Shown: positions 46,042 to 59,235, counted from the stretch's first letter. The stretch is DNA of 64,000 bases from Methanosarcina acetivorans C2A (GCF_000007345.1 NC_003552.1:5642001-5706000), one strand, 5' to 3'. Notes: generated from the letters alone by a model not told the origin. Numbers and translations: made by a program.

Positions 46042-48120
46042 ATGTATACCCTGATTCTGATTTCAACAATGACAAACTTATCGGAGATCAGAGCACTTGT
46101 TTTGCCTTATTACGAAGACGTTGCTCTAATATGTGCAATAATTACTGCTCTACCTGTACTGGTAGGTATCATACTCTATTTATCCAAGAATCACATTTCG
46201 AAACCTTCGACTCCGAAGGACGCTGAAGCACTTGTAGAGTACAAAAAATATTTCACGGAAAAGGAACTGGAAAAGCTTGAAGTGCCCTATGTTCAAAGAA
46301 TAGAAAACAACATTGAACGAGACGTGATAGAAGAAGCAGCCGATTTTTTAAAGAGTTCAGAGCAAGTTCTCATAATATGTGGGGAAAGCGGGATCGGGAA
46401 AACCAAACTTGCAATTGAAATATCCATAAAAATTAATGAATCCAAAGAACTTACAGGAAATTTCAAATTCAAAGGAAATTGCCTATTTGCAAATCTAAGG
46501 CATTATAAAAACCCCAAGGATATTGAAGAAAAATTAAACGCCAAACTTTCGGAAAAGACGGTACTCATTTTCGATGATTATCAGTATAACATGGAAGTGT
46601 TCAACGAAATAAAAAATAAGGCATTAAGACGAAACTCAAAGCTCATCATTACCACAAGACCGATATTCGTTAAGGCCCTGAAGGAAAAGATAGGGGAAGT
46701 TTCAATCAGAAAAATCAAACTGGGAAGAATGGATATAAACGGGATACTAAAGGACTTGGAAGACGGAGACTTAAAAAAGGTCGAAAGGATTTCGGAAGGA
46801 AATCCTGCAATAGCTCTCCTGGCTCTCGATTACATAAGAGAAGACCCCGACAGGAATGCAAAAGAGGTATTTCAGGGCATCAGAACAAGCAAAGACTTTT
46901 TTGACAAAATCATAAAAGACTTCCAGAAAGAATACGGAGAAGATTTTATAGAATTCCTTGCAGAGGGAGAACTTACTGGCGGAGTGGCAAATATCCCGCA
47001 AGAGTATGAAAAAACAATGATAGAAATGGAAAAAAGCGGGCATATTGCCAAGCATGAATCAAAATACCACCTGACTCCCGATGTCCTATCGGAATATCTG
47101 ATCAACCGAGAATTTTTTTCCGGTACTATTCTGAAACACAGCTTTGAAGAACTCGCCAGAGCAGATAACGGAACCTACATTCTGGAGATGCTTAACTCCA
47201 TAATGAAAATCAAAGATGATAGGGAAATATACCGTAAAGCCGCAGCAAAATTGCTGGAAATCGTTGACCAGCTTGAACCCAATGCCGAACAAAAGAAAAA
47301 AAGAATTAAAACAGGAATAATGGTTTATGACGGATTTGGTAGCTTAAACCTTGTCACAGAAAAACTTAAAGAATTCTGGACAGATTACGACATTCTGCAA
47401 GATGGAAAGGATCTCCTTGACCTAGGAATATTCCTTATAAAGATATCAAAGCCCTACGAAGCCAGAAAATGCCTGGAAAAAGCTGAAGAAATATTCTCAA
47501 AAAACCATGATAAAGTTGGAATTTCTTCTACAAGTCATAGTCTGGGAATTATTTATCAGCAGCAGGGCAACTACGAAGAAGCAGTAAAAAAGTATAACCA
47601 GTCACTGGAAATGAAGGAAGAACTGGGGGACAAAAGCGGAATTGCAATAACACTGTACCAGCTTGGAAATATTCATTATTCTCAGGGCAACTACGAAGAA
47701 GCAGTAAAAAAGTATAACCAGTCACTGGAAATGAACAAAAAACCGGGGGATAAAAGCGGAATTGCAAAAACACTGCACCAGCTTGGAATGATTCATCACG
47801 ATAAGGGCAACTACGAAGAAGCAGTAAAAAAGTATAACCAGTCACTGGAAATAAAGGAAGAACTGGGGGACAAAAGCGGAATTGCAATAACACTGCACCA
47901 GCTTGGAAATATTCATTATTCTCAGGGCAACTACGAAGAAGCAGTAAAAAAGTATAACCAGTCACTGAAAATTAAAGAAGAACTGGGGGACAAAAGCGGA
48001 ATTGCAAAAACACTGCACCAGCTTGATAGGATTAAAAAAGACATGGATAGATTGAAAGAAAAAATGGGAGAAGAAAATTTTGAAAAAGCCTACCAAAAGA
48101 TTGAGAGTAACAACAAATAA
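46042..48120 (+). CDS. Membrane-anchored STAND-like NTPase with TPR repeats
   Basis: 692 residues. A membrane helix (ALICAIITALPVLVGIILYL, ~28-47) is followed by an NTPase domain with Walker A GESGIGKT (114-121), Walker B VLIFDDY (174-180) and an ITTRP sensor (~203-207), the pattern of NB-ARC/STAND switches. A helical/winged region follows (~225-450). TPR repeats run ~500-660: four units of 40 residues, nearly identical (GNYEEAVKKYNQSLE(M/I)KEELGDKSG). Proteins of this layout act as signalling or defence switches: TPRs sense a ligand and the NTPase oligomerises. No effector domain other than the membrane anchor is visible. No Shine-Dalgarno supports either ATG (46042 or 46069). Stand-alone gene beside the rRNA operon. 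Confidence 0.75.
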   Translation: MYTLILISTMTNLSEIRALVLPYYEDVALICAIITALPVLVGIILYLSKNHISKPSTPKDAEALVEYKKYFTEKELEKLEVPYVQRIENNIERDVIEEAADFLKSSEQVLIICGESGIGKTKLAIEISIKINESKELTGNFKFKGNCLFANLRHYKNPKDIEEKLNAKLSEKTVLIFDDYQYNMEVFNEIKNKALRRNSKLIITTRPIFVKALKEKIGEVSIRKIKLGRMDINGILKDLEDGDLKKVERISEGNPAIALLALDYIREDPDRNAKEVFQGIRTSKDFFDKIIKDFQKEYGEDFIEFLAEGELTGGVANIPQEYEKTMIEMEKSGHIAKHESKYHLTPDVLSEYLINREFFSGTILKHSFEELARADNGTYILEMLNSIMKIKDDREIYRKAAAKLLEIVDQLEPNAEQKKKRIKTGIMVYDGFGSLNLVTEKLKEFWTDYDILQDGKDLLDLGIFLIKISKPYEARKCLEKAEEIFSKNHDKVGISSTSHSLGIIYQQQGNYEEAVKKYNQSLEMKEELGDKSGIAITLYQLGNIHYSQGNYEEAVKKYNQSLEMNKKPGDKSGIAKTLHQLGMIHHDKGNYEEAVKKYNQSLEIKEELGDKSGIAITLHQLGNIHYSQGNYEEAVKKYNQSLKIKEELGDKSGIAKTLHQLDRIKKDMDRLKEKMGEENFEKAYQKIESNNK
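47541..48020 (+). repeat. Four 120-bp coding tandem repeats
   Basis: Exact 120-bp periodicity: GGGCAACTACGAAGAAGCAG occurs at 47565, 47685, 47805 and 47925. The copies are nearly identical at the DNA level, including third codon positions. The period is 40 codons, so copy gain or loss keeps the frame. Confidence 0.92.
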
Positions 48121-48265
48121 TTTCCGCTTGCTCTGAATAGTAATGAAAGAACTATGCAATGAGCAAGGCTGTAAGCTATGAAAGAAGCAGTTTCAAAAAC
48201 AACAGCAAAGCACAAAAATCAAGTTCAAAAGCAATTTCAGAATAGAATTGAAAGTATTATAAGGT

Positions 48266-48390
48266 GAGCTTGGCAGCGATCCAGAGTTCCCGAAGGCTCG
48301 CACACTTCAGTACAGTAAGGAACGCGGGCAGGCTTATCTGCTGTGTTCGGGATGGGTACAGGAGTTGCCCTACCGCTATGGCCGCCAAAC
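48266..48390 (-). rRNA. 5S ribosomal RNA
   Basis: Last gene of the rRNA operon. The ends pair (GTTTGGCGGC with GCTGCCAAGC), and the core shows the 5S motifs CCCATCCCGAACAC and CTGTACTGAAGTGTGCGAGC. Length about 125 nt; ends are accurate to a few bases. Confidence 0.93.
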
Positions 48391-48428
48391 TCAACCTATA
48401 AATTGGATATGGAAAAAGTCATGTATAG

Positions 48429-48446
48429 ATGTGCTGCATACTGGAT
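48429..48446 (-). other. 23S processing stem, 3' strand
   Basis: ATGTGCTGCATACTGGA on the plus strand is the inverted partner of TCCAGTATACAGCACAT at 51390-51406. The two strands flank 23S rRNA and would pair in the precursor, forming the archaeal pre-23S processing stem. Confidence 0.75.
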
Positions 48447-48479
48447 TTCGCCTGGACCTGAATTAAGTGAAAGGAACGA

Positions 48480-51378
<2,899 letters not shown>

Positions 51379-51389
51379 TCCAGTAAGCG

Positions 51390-51413
51390 TCCAGTATACA
51401 GCACATATACACG
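51390..51413 (-). other. 23S processing stem, 5' strand, and 16S-23S spacer
   Basis: TCCAGTATACAGCACAT pairs with the 48429-48446 strand. The whole 16S-23S spacer (51379-51556, ~178 nt) contains processing sequences only. I find no tRNA-Ala cloverleaf, which many archaeal operons carry here. Confidence 0.7.
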
Positions 51414-51529
51414 ACTTCATATGCCTGAGCTTCAGCACAGGCTATCCATCCTTCCCCGAAAAACTACTTTCCGGGTGCACTTGATGATTATAAAATTAAT
51501 AGGGGTGAGGATTTGATCGGTTTATCGGC

Positions 51530-51542
51530 ATCTGGGTGATAG
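51530..51542 (-). other. 16S processing stem, 3' strand
   Basis: ATCTGGGTGATAG on the plus strand pairs with CTATCACCCAGA at 53141-53152. The two flank 16S rRNA and form the pre-16S processing stem. Confidence 0.75.
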
Positions 51543-51556
51543 TGTTTTTTCGGCTT

Positions 51557-53034
<1,478 letters not shown>

Positions 53035-53140
53035 TGTTAAGGTATCGCACACTTAAAATTAAAGGTCTTGGTCGCAGAAACTTGCACTAACAACATCAAT
53101 TCAGTTAGTTCATTTTTCGCGATAGATATTTGAAAAACAT

Positions 53141-53152
53141 CTATCACCCAGA
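53141..53152 (-). other. 16S processing stem, 5' strand
   Basis: CTATCACCCAGA pairs perfectly with the strand at 51530-51542. A second small hairpin overlaps here (GATAGAT at 53121 with ATCTATC at 53139). Confidence 0.75.
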
Positions 53153-53254
53153 ATTAACCGAACCGACAAATCCTCGTCAGACAGGAAAGAACTCCTGACT
53201 CCATTAAAAGATGAAAGAGATTTTTGTAATTCAACCCACACAACCACATTGTGT

Positions 53255-53365
53255 GAGGGACAGATAGAAGGCATTTCTTGTATATAAACCTTCTTATTGT
53301 TCTCCCACGAATTTGGACCTGTGAGGGATTACGTATAAGGCATTTCTTGCATATAAGCGTTTTCC
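53255..53365 (-). promoter_or_regulatory. Tandem rRNA promoters P1 and P2
   Basis: Two minus-strand TATA boxes, TTTATATA near 53280-53288 and CTTATATG near 53350-53358, sit in a ~70-bp direct repeat: GTGAGGGA then AAGGCATTTCTTG(T/C)ATATAA, once at ~53256 and again at ~53322. Each would start transcription about 25 nt downstream, giving two pre-rRNA starts near 53326 and 53255. The remaining gap (53366-53715) has CGTTTTTC(A/G)-type short repeats and a doubtful 75-codon frame at 53394-53621, but no gene I can support. Confidence 0.65.
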
Positions 53366-53700
53366 TTCAAGGAAGGTTGAACAAATTTGAAAGATGGAAA
53401 GTGAATGGTTAAAAGATTTCAAAAGAGTTGACCTTTTGAATCCTCACCTTTGTCCGTTTTTATTGGCGACTGCTGTAAAAAACAAACCGCTCAGGCACTA
53501 TTTATTCCGTTTTTCAGGTTTCGTTTTTAAGTACCTGTTCCGTTTTTCGAACTCTGTTTTTCAATTTCCGTTTTTCACCTTCGGGGTGTCTTGTGACGCC
53601 CGAGAAGCAACCCTAACATAGCATATATACTATAAATAATTTTCTGTTGAAAACCTAAAAAAATAAAATTTCAGCTGAACATTTAAAAATATGCATGATG

Positions 53701-53796
53701 TTTATATACCAGAACTGTACATCCATGTAGGTGATTACTATGGATGTACACACTGAAAGAAGGGATCGATTTTTACATCGAACCCATGCAGAATAA
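53701..53796 (+). promoter_or_regulatory. leuA promoter palindrome, RBS loop and overlapping short frame
   Basis: TATA box TTTATATA at 53701-53708. An 11-bp perfect inverted repeat, TGTACATCCAT (53716-53726) and ATGGATGTACA (53740-53750), encloses a 13-nt loop that holds AGGTGA. The predicted start (~53730) falls in the loop. The right arm contains ATG codons at 53740 and 53744. The 53740 ATG opens an 18-codon frame ending TAA at 53794-53796; it overlaps an in-frame internal ATG (53786) of the main gene. Confidence 0.55.
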
Positions 53797-55291
53797 AAAA
53801 GTAACTGTTTTTGACACAACACTGCGTGACGGAGAACAGACCCCTGGAGTATCCCTGACTTCTTCTCAGAAGCTGGAGATTTCTCGTCAACTCGACAAAC
53901 TGGGGGTAGACATAATAGAAGCCGGATTTCCCATATCTTCAGAAGGGGATAAAGAATCCGTAAAATCGATTTCTAATGCTGGGCTTGAAACCACAGTCTG
54001 TGGACTTGCTCGTGTGCTGAAAAAAGATATCGATGCCTGTTTTGAAAGTGATGTTGGCCTTGTGCACACTTTCGTTCCGACCTCGGATGTACAGCGGATC
54101 TATACCATCAAAAAGAGCCAGGAAGAAGTCATTCAACTGGCTGTGGAAGCGGTCCAGTACATCAAAGATCACGGACTGAAGTGTATGTTTTCTGCAATGG
54201 ATGCCACCAGAACCGATCCTGCATACCTCATAGAGGTTTTCAAGGCGGTTCAGGAGGCAGGATGCGATATCATTAACGTGCCGGACACCGTCGGCGTTAT
54301 GGTTCCGTCTGCAATGTACAGGCAGATAAAAGACATTGCAGCTGAAATAACGATTCCGATAGACGTACACTGCCACAATGATTTCGGGCTTGCAGTAGCA
54401 AACAGTCTTATGGCTGTTGAAGCAGGGGCATCTCAGGTACAGGTCACTATTAACGGTATAGGAGAAAGAGCAGGAAATGCTGACCTTGCCCAGACAGTGA
54501 TGAGCCTGGCATCAATCTACGGTATAAAAACCAATATTCGGACAGAATACCTCGTAGAAACCTCGAAAATGATCGAAAACTACACCGGAATCAGGCTTCC
54601 ACCAAACACGCCTGTGGTCGGGCAAAACGCCTTTTCCCACGAGTCGGGAATCCACAGCCAGGGAGTGCTTGAAAAATCCGATACCTTCGAACCAGGTATT
54701 ATGACCCCGGAAATGGTCGGGCACAGACGGCGCATTGTTCTTGGAAAGCATACAGGCAAACACGCAGTCAAACAGTCCCTTGAGTCTGCTGGCGTAAAAA
54801 CCAGTGAAAATCAGCTCGATGAGATTGTGCTCAGGATCAAAGAAATCGCAAACAAAGGGAAACAGATAACAGACGCTGATCTCTATGCAGTTGCCTCTGC
54901 AGTGCTAGGAAAAGCAAGTTCTGAAGAAGAACTGATTAAACTCAAAGAAGTATCCGTCATGACAGGAAACATCCTCACACCTACAGCTGTGGTCAAGGCA
55001 GATATTGAAGGCAAAGAAATAATTGCAGCAAAAACCGGAGTAGGTCCTGTGGATGCTGCCCTTAAAGCCGTAAGGGATATCCTGGGCGAGAGCAACCATT
55101 TCAGGCTCCAGGAATTCAGGATCGATGCTATCACGGGAGGAGCTGACGCTCTTGCCGATGTGTACATAGGTCTCGAAAACGAAAAGGGCAGAATTGTAAC
55201 AGCACGTTCCGCAAACCCGGACATAGTCATGGCTTCCGTAGAAGCCCTCATAAACGCTATGAACCTGCTGTATAAGAAAGAAAAAAGCTAA
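53744..55291 (+). CDS. leuA: 2-isopropylmalate synthase family (LeuA/CimA group)
   Basis: HMGL-like synthase of 515 residues that condenses acetyl-CoA with a 2-keto acid. Catalytic barrel motifs FDTTLRDGEQTPGVSL near residue 23 and VDVHCHNDFGLA near 207; HESGIHSQG and the linker LGKHTGKHAVK follow. The C-terminal LeuA-dimer regulatory domain (~380-515) is present, so leucine or isoleucine feedback is likely. Length and the regulatory domain fit 2-isopropylmalate synthase, but (R)-citramalate synthase is close enough that I cannot exclude it; homocitrate synthase (AksA) is shorter and less likely. The start is ambiguous: ATG 53744 or ATG 53786 (MQNKKVTVFDTTLRDG). Confidence 0.88.
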   Translation: MYTLKEGIDFYIEPMQNKKVTVFDTTLRDGEQTPGVSLTSSQKLEISRQLDKLGVDIIEAGFPISSEGDKESVKSISNAGLETTVCGLARVLKKDIDACFESDVGLVHTFVPTSDVQRIYTIKKSQEEVIQLAVEAVQYIKDHGLKCMFSAMDATRTDPAYLIEVFKAVQEAGCDIINVPDTVGVMVPSAMYRQIKDIAAEITIPIDVHCHNDFGLAVANSLMAVEAGASQVQVTINGIGERAGNADLAQTVMSLASIYGIKTNIRTEYLVETSKMIENYTGIRLPPNTPVVGQNAFSHESGIHSQGVLEKSDTFEPGIMTPEMVGHRRRIVLGKHTGKHAVKQSLESAGVKTSENQLDEIVLRIKEIANKGKQITDADLYAVASAVLGKASSEEELIKLKEVSVMTGNILTPTAVVKADIEGKEIIAAKTGVGPVDAALKAVRDILGESNHFRLQEFRIDAITGGADALADVYIGLENEKGRIVTARSANPDIVMASVEALINAMNLLYKKEKS

Positions 55292-55423
55292 AAAGGCAAG
55301 AAAAAGACTGAAAAGCCGGAAAATAATACCGGAACCGGCACTTGAAGCCTTAAGGATAAGGCAGACACCTGTTAATTTTCGGGTTTGTGTTCCTCAAGCA
55401 TGTATAAAGTAAAATAAAATGAA

Positions 55424-56197
55424 ATGGAATACAAACCCATGCCTTATCCAATCATTGATTCTCACTGTCACCTTGATTTTCCCAAATTCAACCCCGACCG
55501 GGAAGAGGCTATCCACCGCGCCCGGAAAGCAGGAGTTGTCGGAATGGTCAACTCCGGAATTTCCCTGAAAGGCAACCGCATGAGTCTCGAGCTTGCAGAG
55601 AAGAACGAGGACATCCACGCCTCTCTGGGCCTGAGCCCCGACATCGGGAGAGGGGGGACTGATGACGTCATCAACTCAATCCTATCCCAGATCGAAGACA
55701 ATGCCGGAAAAGCGGTGGCGATCGGAGAAGCCGGTCTGGACTTTCAGGACTGCAAAACTAATGAAGAACGAGAACGTCAGACAGCTTCGTTCAAAAAAGT
55801 AATCGAGCTTGCAAAAGACCTGGAAAAACCCCTTGTGGTGCACGCCCGGATGGCTGAAGCCGAGGTCCTGGAGCTTGTCAGAAACGTGGACACCGTAATC
55901 TACCATTGCTATAGCGGTTCCCCTGAGACCATGCAGGAAATTGTGGACGCAGGTTACTATATTTCCCTGGCCACCCTTGTCTGTTTTTCCGAACACCACC
56001 AAGCTCTTGCAGCTGAAGTGCCCCCTGAGAACCTGCTTCTGGAAACCGACAGTCCTTTCCTCTCCCCCCGCAAAGGCAGAAACGAGCCTGCATATATAGT
56101 GGATTCAATTCCGGTTGTAGCGCAACTTAAGGAAATGAAACCTGCAGAAATTGCGAGAACCGTCACTGGAAACGCACGCAGGATTTTCAAGATATGA
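55424..56197 (+). CDS. TatD-family metal-dependent hydrolase (DNase)
   Basis: 257 residues. Amidohydrolase-like TIM barrel with the TatD metal ligands: HCHLDF near residues 14-18, GEAGLDF near 100, VVHARM, VIYHCYSG and LLETDSPFLSP. Bacterial TatD proteins are 3'-5' DNases in DNA repair; the archaeal substrate is unproven. No clear Shine-Dalgarno; alternative start MPYPII at 55439. It precedes the MBL-fold gene on the same strand by ~80 nt. Confidence 0.85.
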   Translation: MEYKPMPYPIIDSHCHLDFPKFNPDREEAIHRARKAGVVGMVNSGISLKGNRMSLELAEKNEDIHASLGLSPDIGRGGTDDVINSILSQIEDNAGKAVAIGEAGLDFQDCKTNEERERQTASFKKVIELAKDLEKPLVVHARMAEAEVLELVRNVDTVIYHCYSGSPETMQEIVDAGYYISLATLVCFSEHHQALAAEVPPENLLLETDSPFLSPRKGRNEPAYIVDSIPVVAQLKEMKPAEIARTVTGNARRIFKI

Positions 56198-56280
56198 AGT
56201 TTTAAAATAGTTTTAGAAAAAAGAAGGAAAAAAACAAAAAGTAAAGGGAAAGCAGAAAAAAAAGCAGAAGAGGAAGAAAT

Positions 56281-56922
56281 ATGGAAGTCCGGTACATCTG
56301 CCCCACAGCCTACGATTCCAGTGTTTACCTTGTAAATGGGAAAGTCCTTATCGATGCGGGAATGAGCAGCGACCTGATCATCAGGGAACTTGAAAAATCT
56401 ATCAAGCTTACTGACCTTGAACTGATCATCCTGACCCACTGCCACTATGACCACACTGCCGCAGCTGCAGAAATTGCGGAGAAGAGCGGAGCAAAAGTTG
56501 GAATCCACAGAGCAGACCTTGAAGGTGTAAACGACGAGTATCTCAGTGTTTCCGTGCTCTTCGGAGACCGTGCCCCGGCTGTCAAACCAACAGTCATCTA
56601 TGAAGAAGGAGACAGAATTCCCATAGGAAACGAGGAGTTTCTCGAAGTTATCCACACCCCGGGACATTCAAAAGGGAGCATCTGCCTCTATGAGCCCGTC
56701 TCAAAAAGCCTCTTTTCGGGAGACACTGTCTTTCCAGGAGGTGGTTTCGGAAGGATGGACTTTGAAGGCTCAGAACCTGAAAAAATGCTTGGTTCCGTAG
56801 AAAAACTCACAAAACTCGATGTAAAAAACCTGTACTCAGGACATGGAGCCCCCAATGATAGGGACGGGAATAAACAGATCATGGCTTCTTATACAATGCT
56901 AAAGATGATGATGGGAGTCTGA
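56281..56922 (+). CDS. MBL-fold metallohydrolase
   Basis: 213 residues. Metallo-beta-lactamase signature THCHYDHTAA at 52-61 (His53, His55, Asp57, His58), further ligands in HTPGHSKGSICLY and FSGDTVFPGGGFGRMDF, and a final His in YSGHGAPND. The fold is that of glyoxalase II-like hydrolases. A thioester or related substrate is plausible but not determined. Likely co-transcribed with tatD and the radical SAM gene. Confidence 0.85.
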   Translation: MEVRYICPTAYDSSVYLVNGKVLIDAGMSSDLIIRELEKSIKLTDLELIILTHCHYDHTAAAAEIAEKSGAKVGIHRADLEGVNDEYLSVSVLFGDRAPAVKPTVIYEEGDRIPIGNEEFLEVIHTPGHSKGSICLYEPVSKSLFSGDTVFPGGGFGRMDFEGSEPEKMLGSVEKLTKLDVKNLYSGHGAPNDRDGNKQIMASYTMLKMMMGV

Positions 56923-56973
56923 AGGCAACGAATAAGGAAAAGAGCTTAAAGATTGGGAGTTCGGAAGCAGACT

Positions 56974-59181
56974 ATGGTAAAAGATACAGCAGTCCCGATA
57001 GAAAATAAAAAATTTACCAGGGAAAAAAAAGATAAAGAAAAGGATAAAAAACCTGATAGAGAAAGAGCTGGCAGGAAAACAGGTTTTTTTGTCCCAAAAA
57101 AAGTAGAGACAGGAAAAAAAGGAAAATTAGGACGAAAATCGGAAGGGAAGGCAGAAGAAAAAGCAGAAGGGAAAGCCGGAATCAGCACCTCAACAATATC
57201 TGAAAGGGCAGTTCTGAAACCCTCAGCAGGAAAAAGAAAAAAAGCAGAATCGGGACCTGGAACCAAAACCGGAAAGAAGGAAAAAAAGCAGAAAAAAAGC
57301 TTTTCTTCATCTCTCCCCGCATCAAAATTTCTCCCGATGAGCCCTGAAGAAGTAAAGGCTCGCGGCTGGAAAGAACTTGACATCATCCTGGTTACCGGAG
57401 ATGCCTATGTGGATCATTCCAGTTTCGGGACTGCAATAATAGGAAGGGTCCTTGAGGATGCCGGCTTCAGAGTGGGAATAATTGCCCAGCCCAGATGGGA
57501 TAACCCTGAGGATTTAAAGAAACTCGGGAGGCCCAGACTCTTTTTTTCCGTAAGCGCAGGAAACACCGATTCAATGGTCAGCAACCTGACTCCGGGCCTT
57601 AAACCCCGGAAAAAGGACGCATATTCTCCCGGAAACAAAACAGGGCTTCGTCCAAATCGCTCCGTGATTATCTATTCCAACAGGATAAAAGAAGCTTTCC
57701 CCAATGTGCCGATAGTGCTCGGAGGAATCGAAGCTTCCCTCAGGCGCTTTGCTCATTATGATTATCTTTCGGATAAAGTCAGGCAGGCAATTCTTGCCGA
57801 CGCCCCCGCAGACCTGGTTGTCTATGGCATGGGCGAACTCCAGATCGTAGAAATTGCAAAACGTCTTCAAGCCGGAGAGGACATCCGGAAGATCAGAGAC
57901 ATCCCCGGCACGGTCTGGAAAATGGAAGTCAGAGCCTGGAAAGAGCTCAAAGAAAAGGGCAAAGGGACGAATGAAGCTGTGGCTAGGGATACAGCCCCTG
58001 AAGCAGCCGAATTTTTTAAGGAATATATCGAAATCCCTTCTTTTTCCGAAGTTTCTCAGGATAAAGCGGCTTTTGCAAAAGCTTTCCGCACATATTTTCT
58101 GGAACAGAATCCCATCACCGGAAAAGGCATTGTCCAGCCTCACCCAAAAACCGTTATTGTGCAGAACAGGCCCATGCGTCCTCTGACAGAAGCGGAACTT
58201 GACCATGTTTATGAGCTGCCTTATACGGGGGAAGCCCACCCCTCCTATACCGAGCCCATCCCTGCCCTTGAGATGGTAAAATTCTCCCTGACAACACACA
58301 GGGGCTGTTTCGGAGGCTGTTCTTTTTGCGCCATCACCCAGCACCAGGGGCGTATGATCACAAGCCGCAGTATCGAGTCCGTCCTGCGGGAAGCAAAGAA
58401 GCTTACGGAAAAGCCGGACTTCAAAGGCATAATCAACGGGGTCGGAGGTCCCACTGCCAATATGTACGGCATGGGGTGCAGATCCTGGGAAAAGCAAGGA
58501 GCCTGCCTGGATAAAGCCTGCCTCTACCCGCGGGTCTGCCCGGCTCTCGATACCAGCCATAAAAAACTGCTCGAATTAATGAAGCGCCTGCGCGAGCTTC
58601 CCGGAGTCAAACATGTCTTTACAGGTTACGGCGTGCGCTACGACCTTGCCCTTGAGGATGAGGAATACCTCGAAGAACTCTGCACCCACCACATAAGCGG
58701 GCAGCTGCGGATTGCACCTGAACATTTCTCAAAGCGAGTAACCGATGCAATGTCCAAGCCGGGAAAGAAAGTTTATGAGAGATTTTCCGAAAAATTTGCC
58801 GCCTTTAACAAAAAATGCGGCAAGGAACAGTACATCGTAAACTATCTTATGTCGGGCCACCCGGGATGTACCCTTAAAGATATGATCGAAATGGCGGAGT
58901 ATTTACGGGACCATGGAGGCTACACCGAACAGGTACAGGACTTTACCCCAACACCCATGACGGTATCAACCTGCATGTACTACACGGGGCTTGACCCGTT
59001 CACAGGCAAAAAAGTGTATGTTGCAAAAGATAAAAAAGAAAAAGCCATGCAAAGAGCCCTTATGCACTACAGGAGCCCTGCAAACTATGAACTCGTATAT
59101 GAAGCCCTGGAAAAAGCAGGAAGGCTTGACCTTGTGGGAAACGCTCATAAGTGCTTGATAAGGAGAAAAGAGAAACAATGA
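56974..59181 (+). CDS. YgiQ-family radical SAM protein
   Basis: About 735 residues. An N-terminal Lys/Glu-rich low-complexity tail covers the first ~110 residues. The YgiQ N-terminal domain begins at FLPMSPEEVKARGWKELDI and includes TGDAYVDHSSFG and PIVLGGIEASLRRFAHYDY. The radical SAM cluster motif HRGCFGGCSFC (CxxxCxxC) lies near residue 445, followed by a DUF3362-type C-terminal region (GYTEQVQDFTPTPMTVSTC). It binds 4Fe-4S and S-adenosylmethionine; the substrate of YgiQ proteins is unknown. The ATG at 56974 has GGAAG 6 nt upstream, better than the TTG at 56953. Confidence 0.9.
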   Translation: MVKDTAVPIENKKFTREKKDKEKDKKPDRERAGRKTGFFVPKKVETGKKGKLGRKSEGKAEEKAEGKAGISTSTISERAVLKPSAGKRKKAESGPGTKTGKKEKKQKKSFSSSLPASKFLPMSPEEVKARGWKELDIILVTGDAYVDHSSFGTAIIGRVLEDAGFRVGIIAQPRWDNPEDLKKLGRPRLFFSVSAGNTDSMVSNLTPGLKPRKKDAYSPGNKTGLRPNRSVIIYSNRIKEAFPNVPIVLGGIEASLRRFAHYDYLSDKVRQAILADAPADLVVYGMGELQIVEIAKRLQAGEDIRKIRDIPGTVWKMEVRAWKELKEKGKGTNEAVARDTAPEAAEFFKEYIEIPSFSEVSQDKAAFAKAFRTYFLEQNPITGKGIVQPHPKTVIVQNRPMRPLTEAELDHVYELPYTGEAHPSYTEPIPALEMVKFSLTTHRGCFGGCSFCAITQHQGRMITSRSIESVLREAKKLTEKPDFKGIINGVGGPTANMYGMGCRSWEKQGACLDKACLYPRVCPALDTSHKKLLELMKRLRELPGVKHVFTGYGVRYDLALEDEEYLEELCTHHISGQLRIAPEHFSKRVTDAMSKPGKKVYERFSEKFAAFNKKCGKEQYIVNYLMSGHPGCTLKDMIEMAEYLRDHGGYTEQVQDFTPTPMTVSTCMYYTGLDPFTGKKVYVAKDKKEKAMQRALMHYRSPANYELVYEALEKAGRLDLVGNAHKCLIRRKEKQ

Positions 59182-59235
59182 AAGTGAAGAACTTAGACAT
59201 ACCGACTTCAAATGAACAGGATCGGAAGGAACCAG

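Noticed and set aside
47549-47965. 138-codon minus-strand frame
   Set aside because: Antisense shadow of the 120-bp TPR repeats; its own repetition merely mirrors them.
53394-53621. 75-codon frame between rRNA promoters and leuA
   Set aside because: Low-complexity Phe-rich sequence over short CGTTTTTC repeats; no motif.
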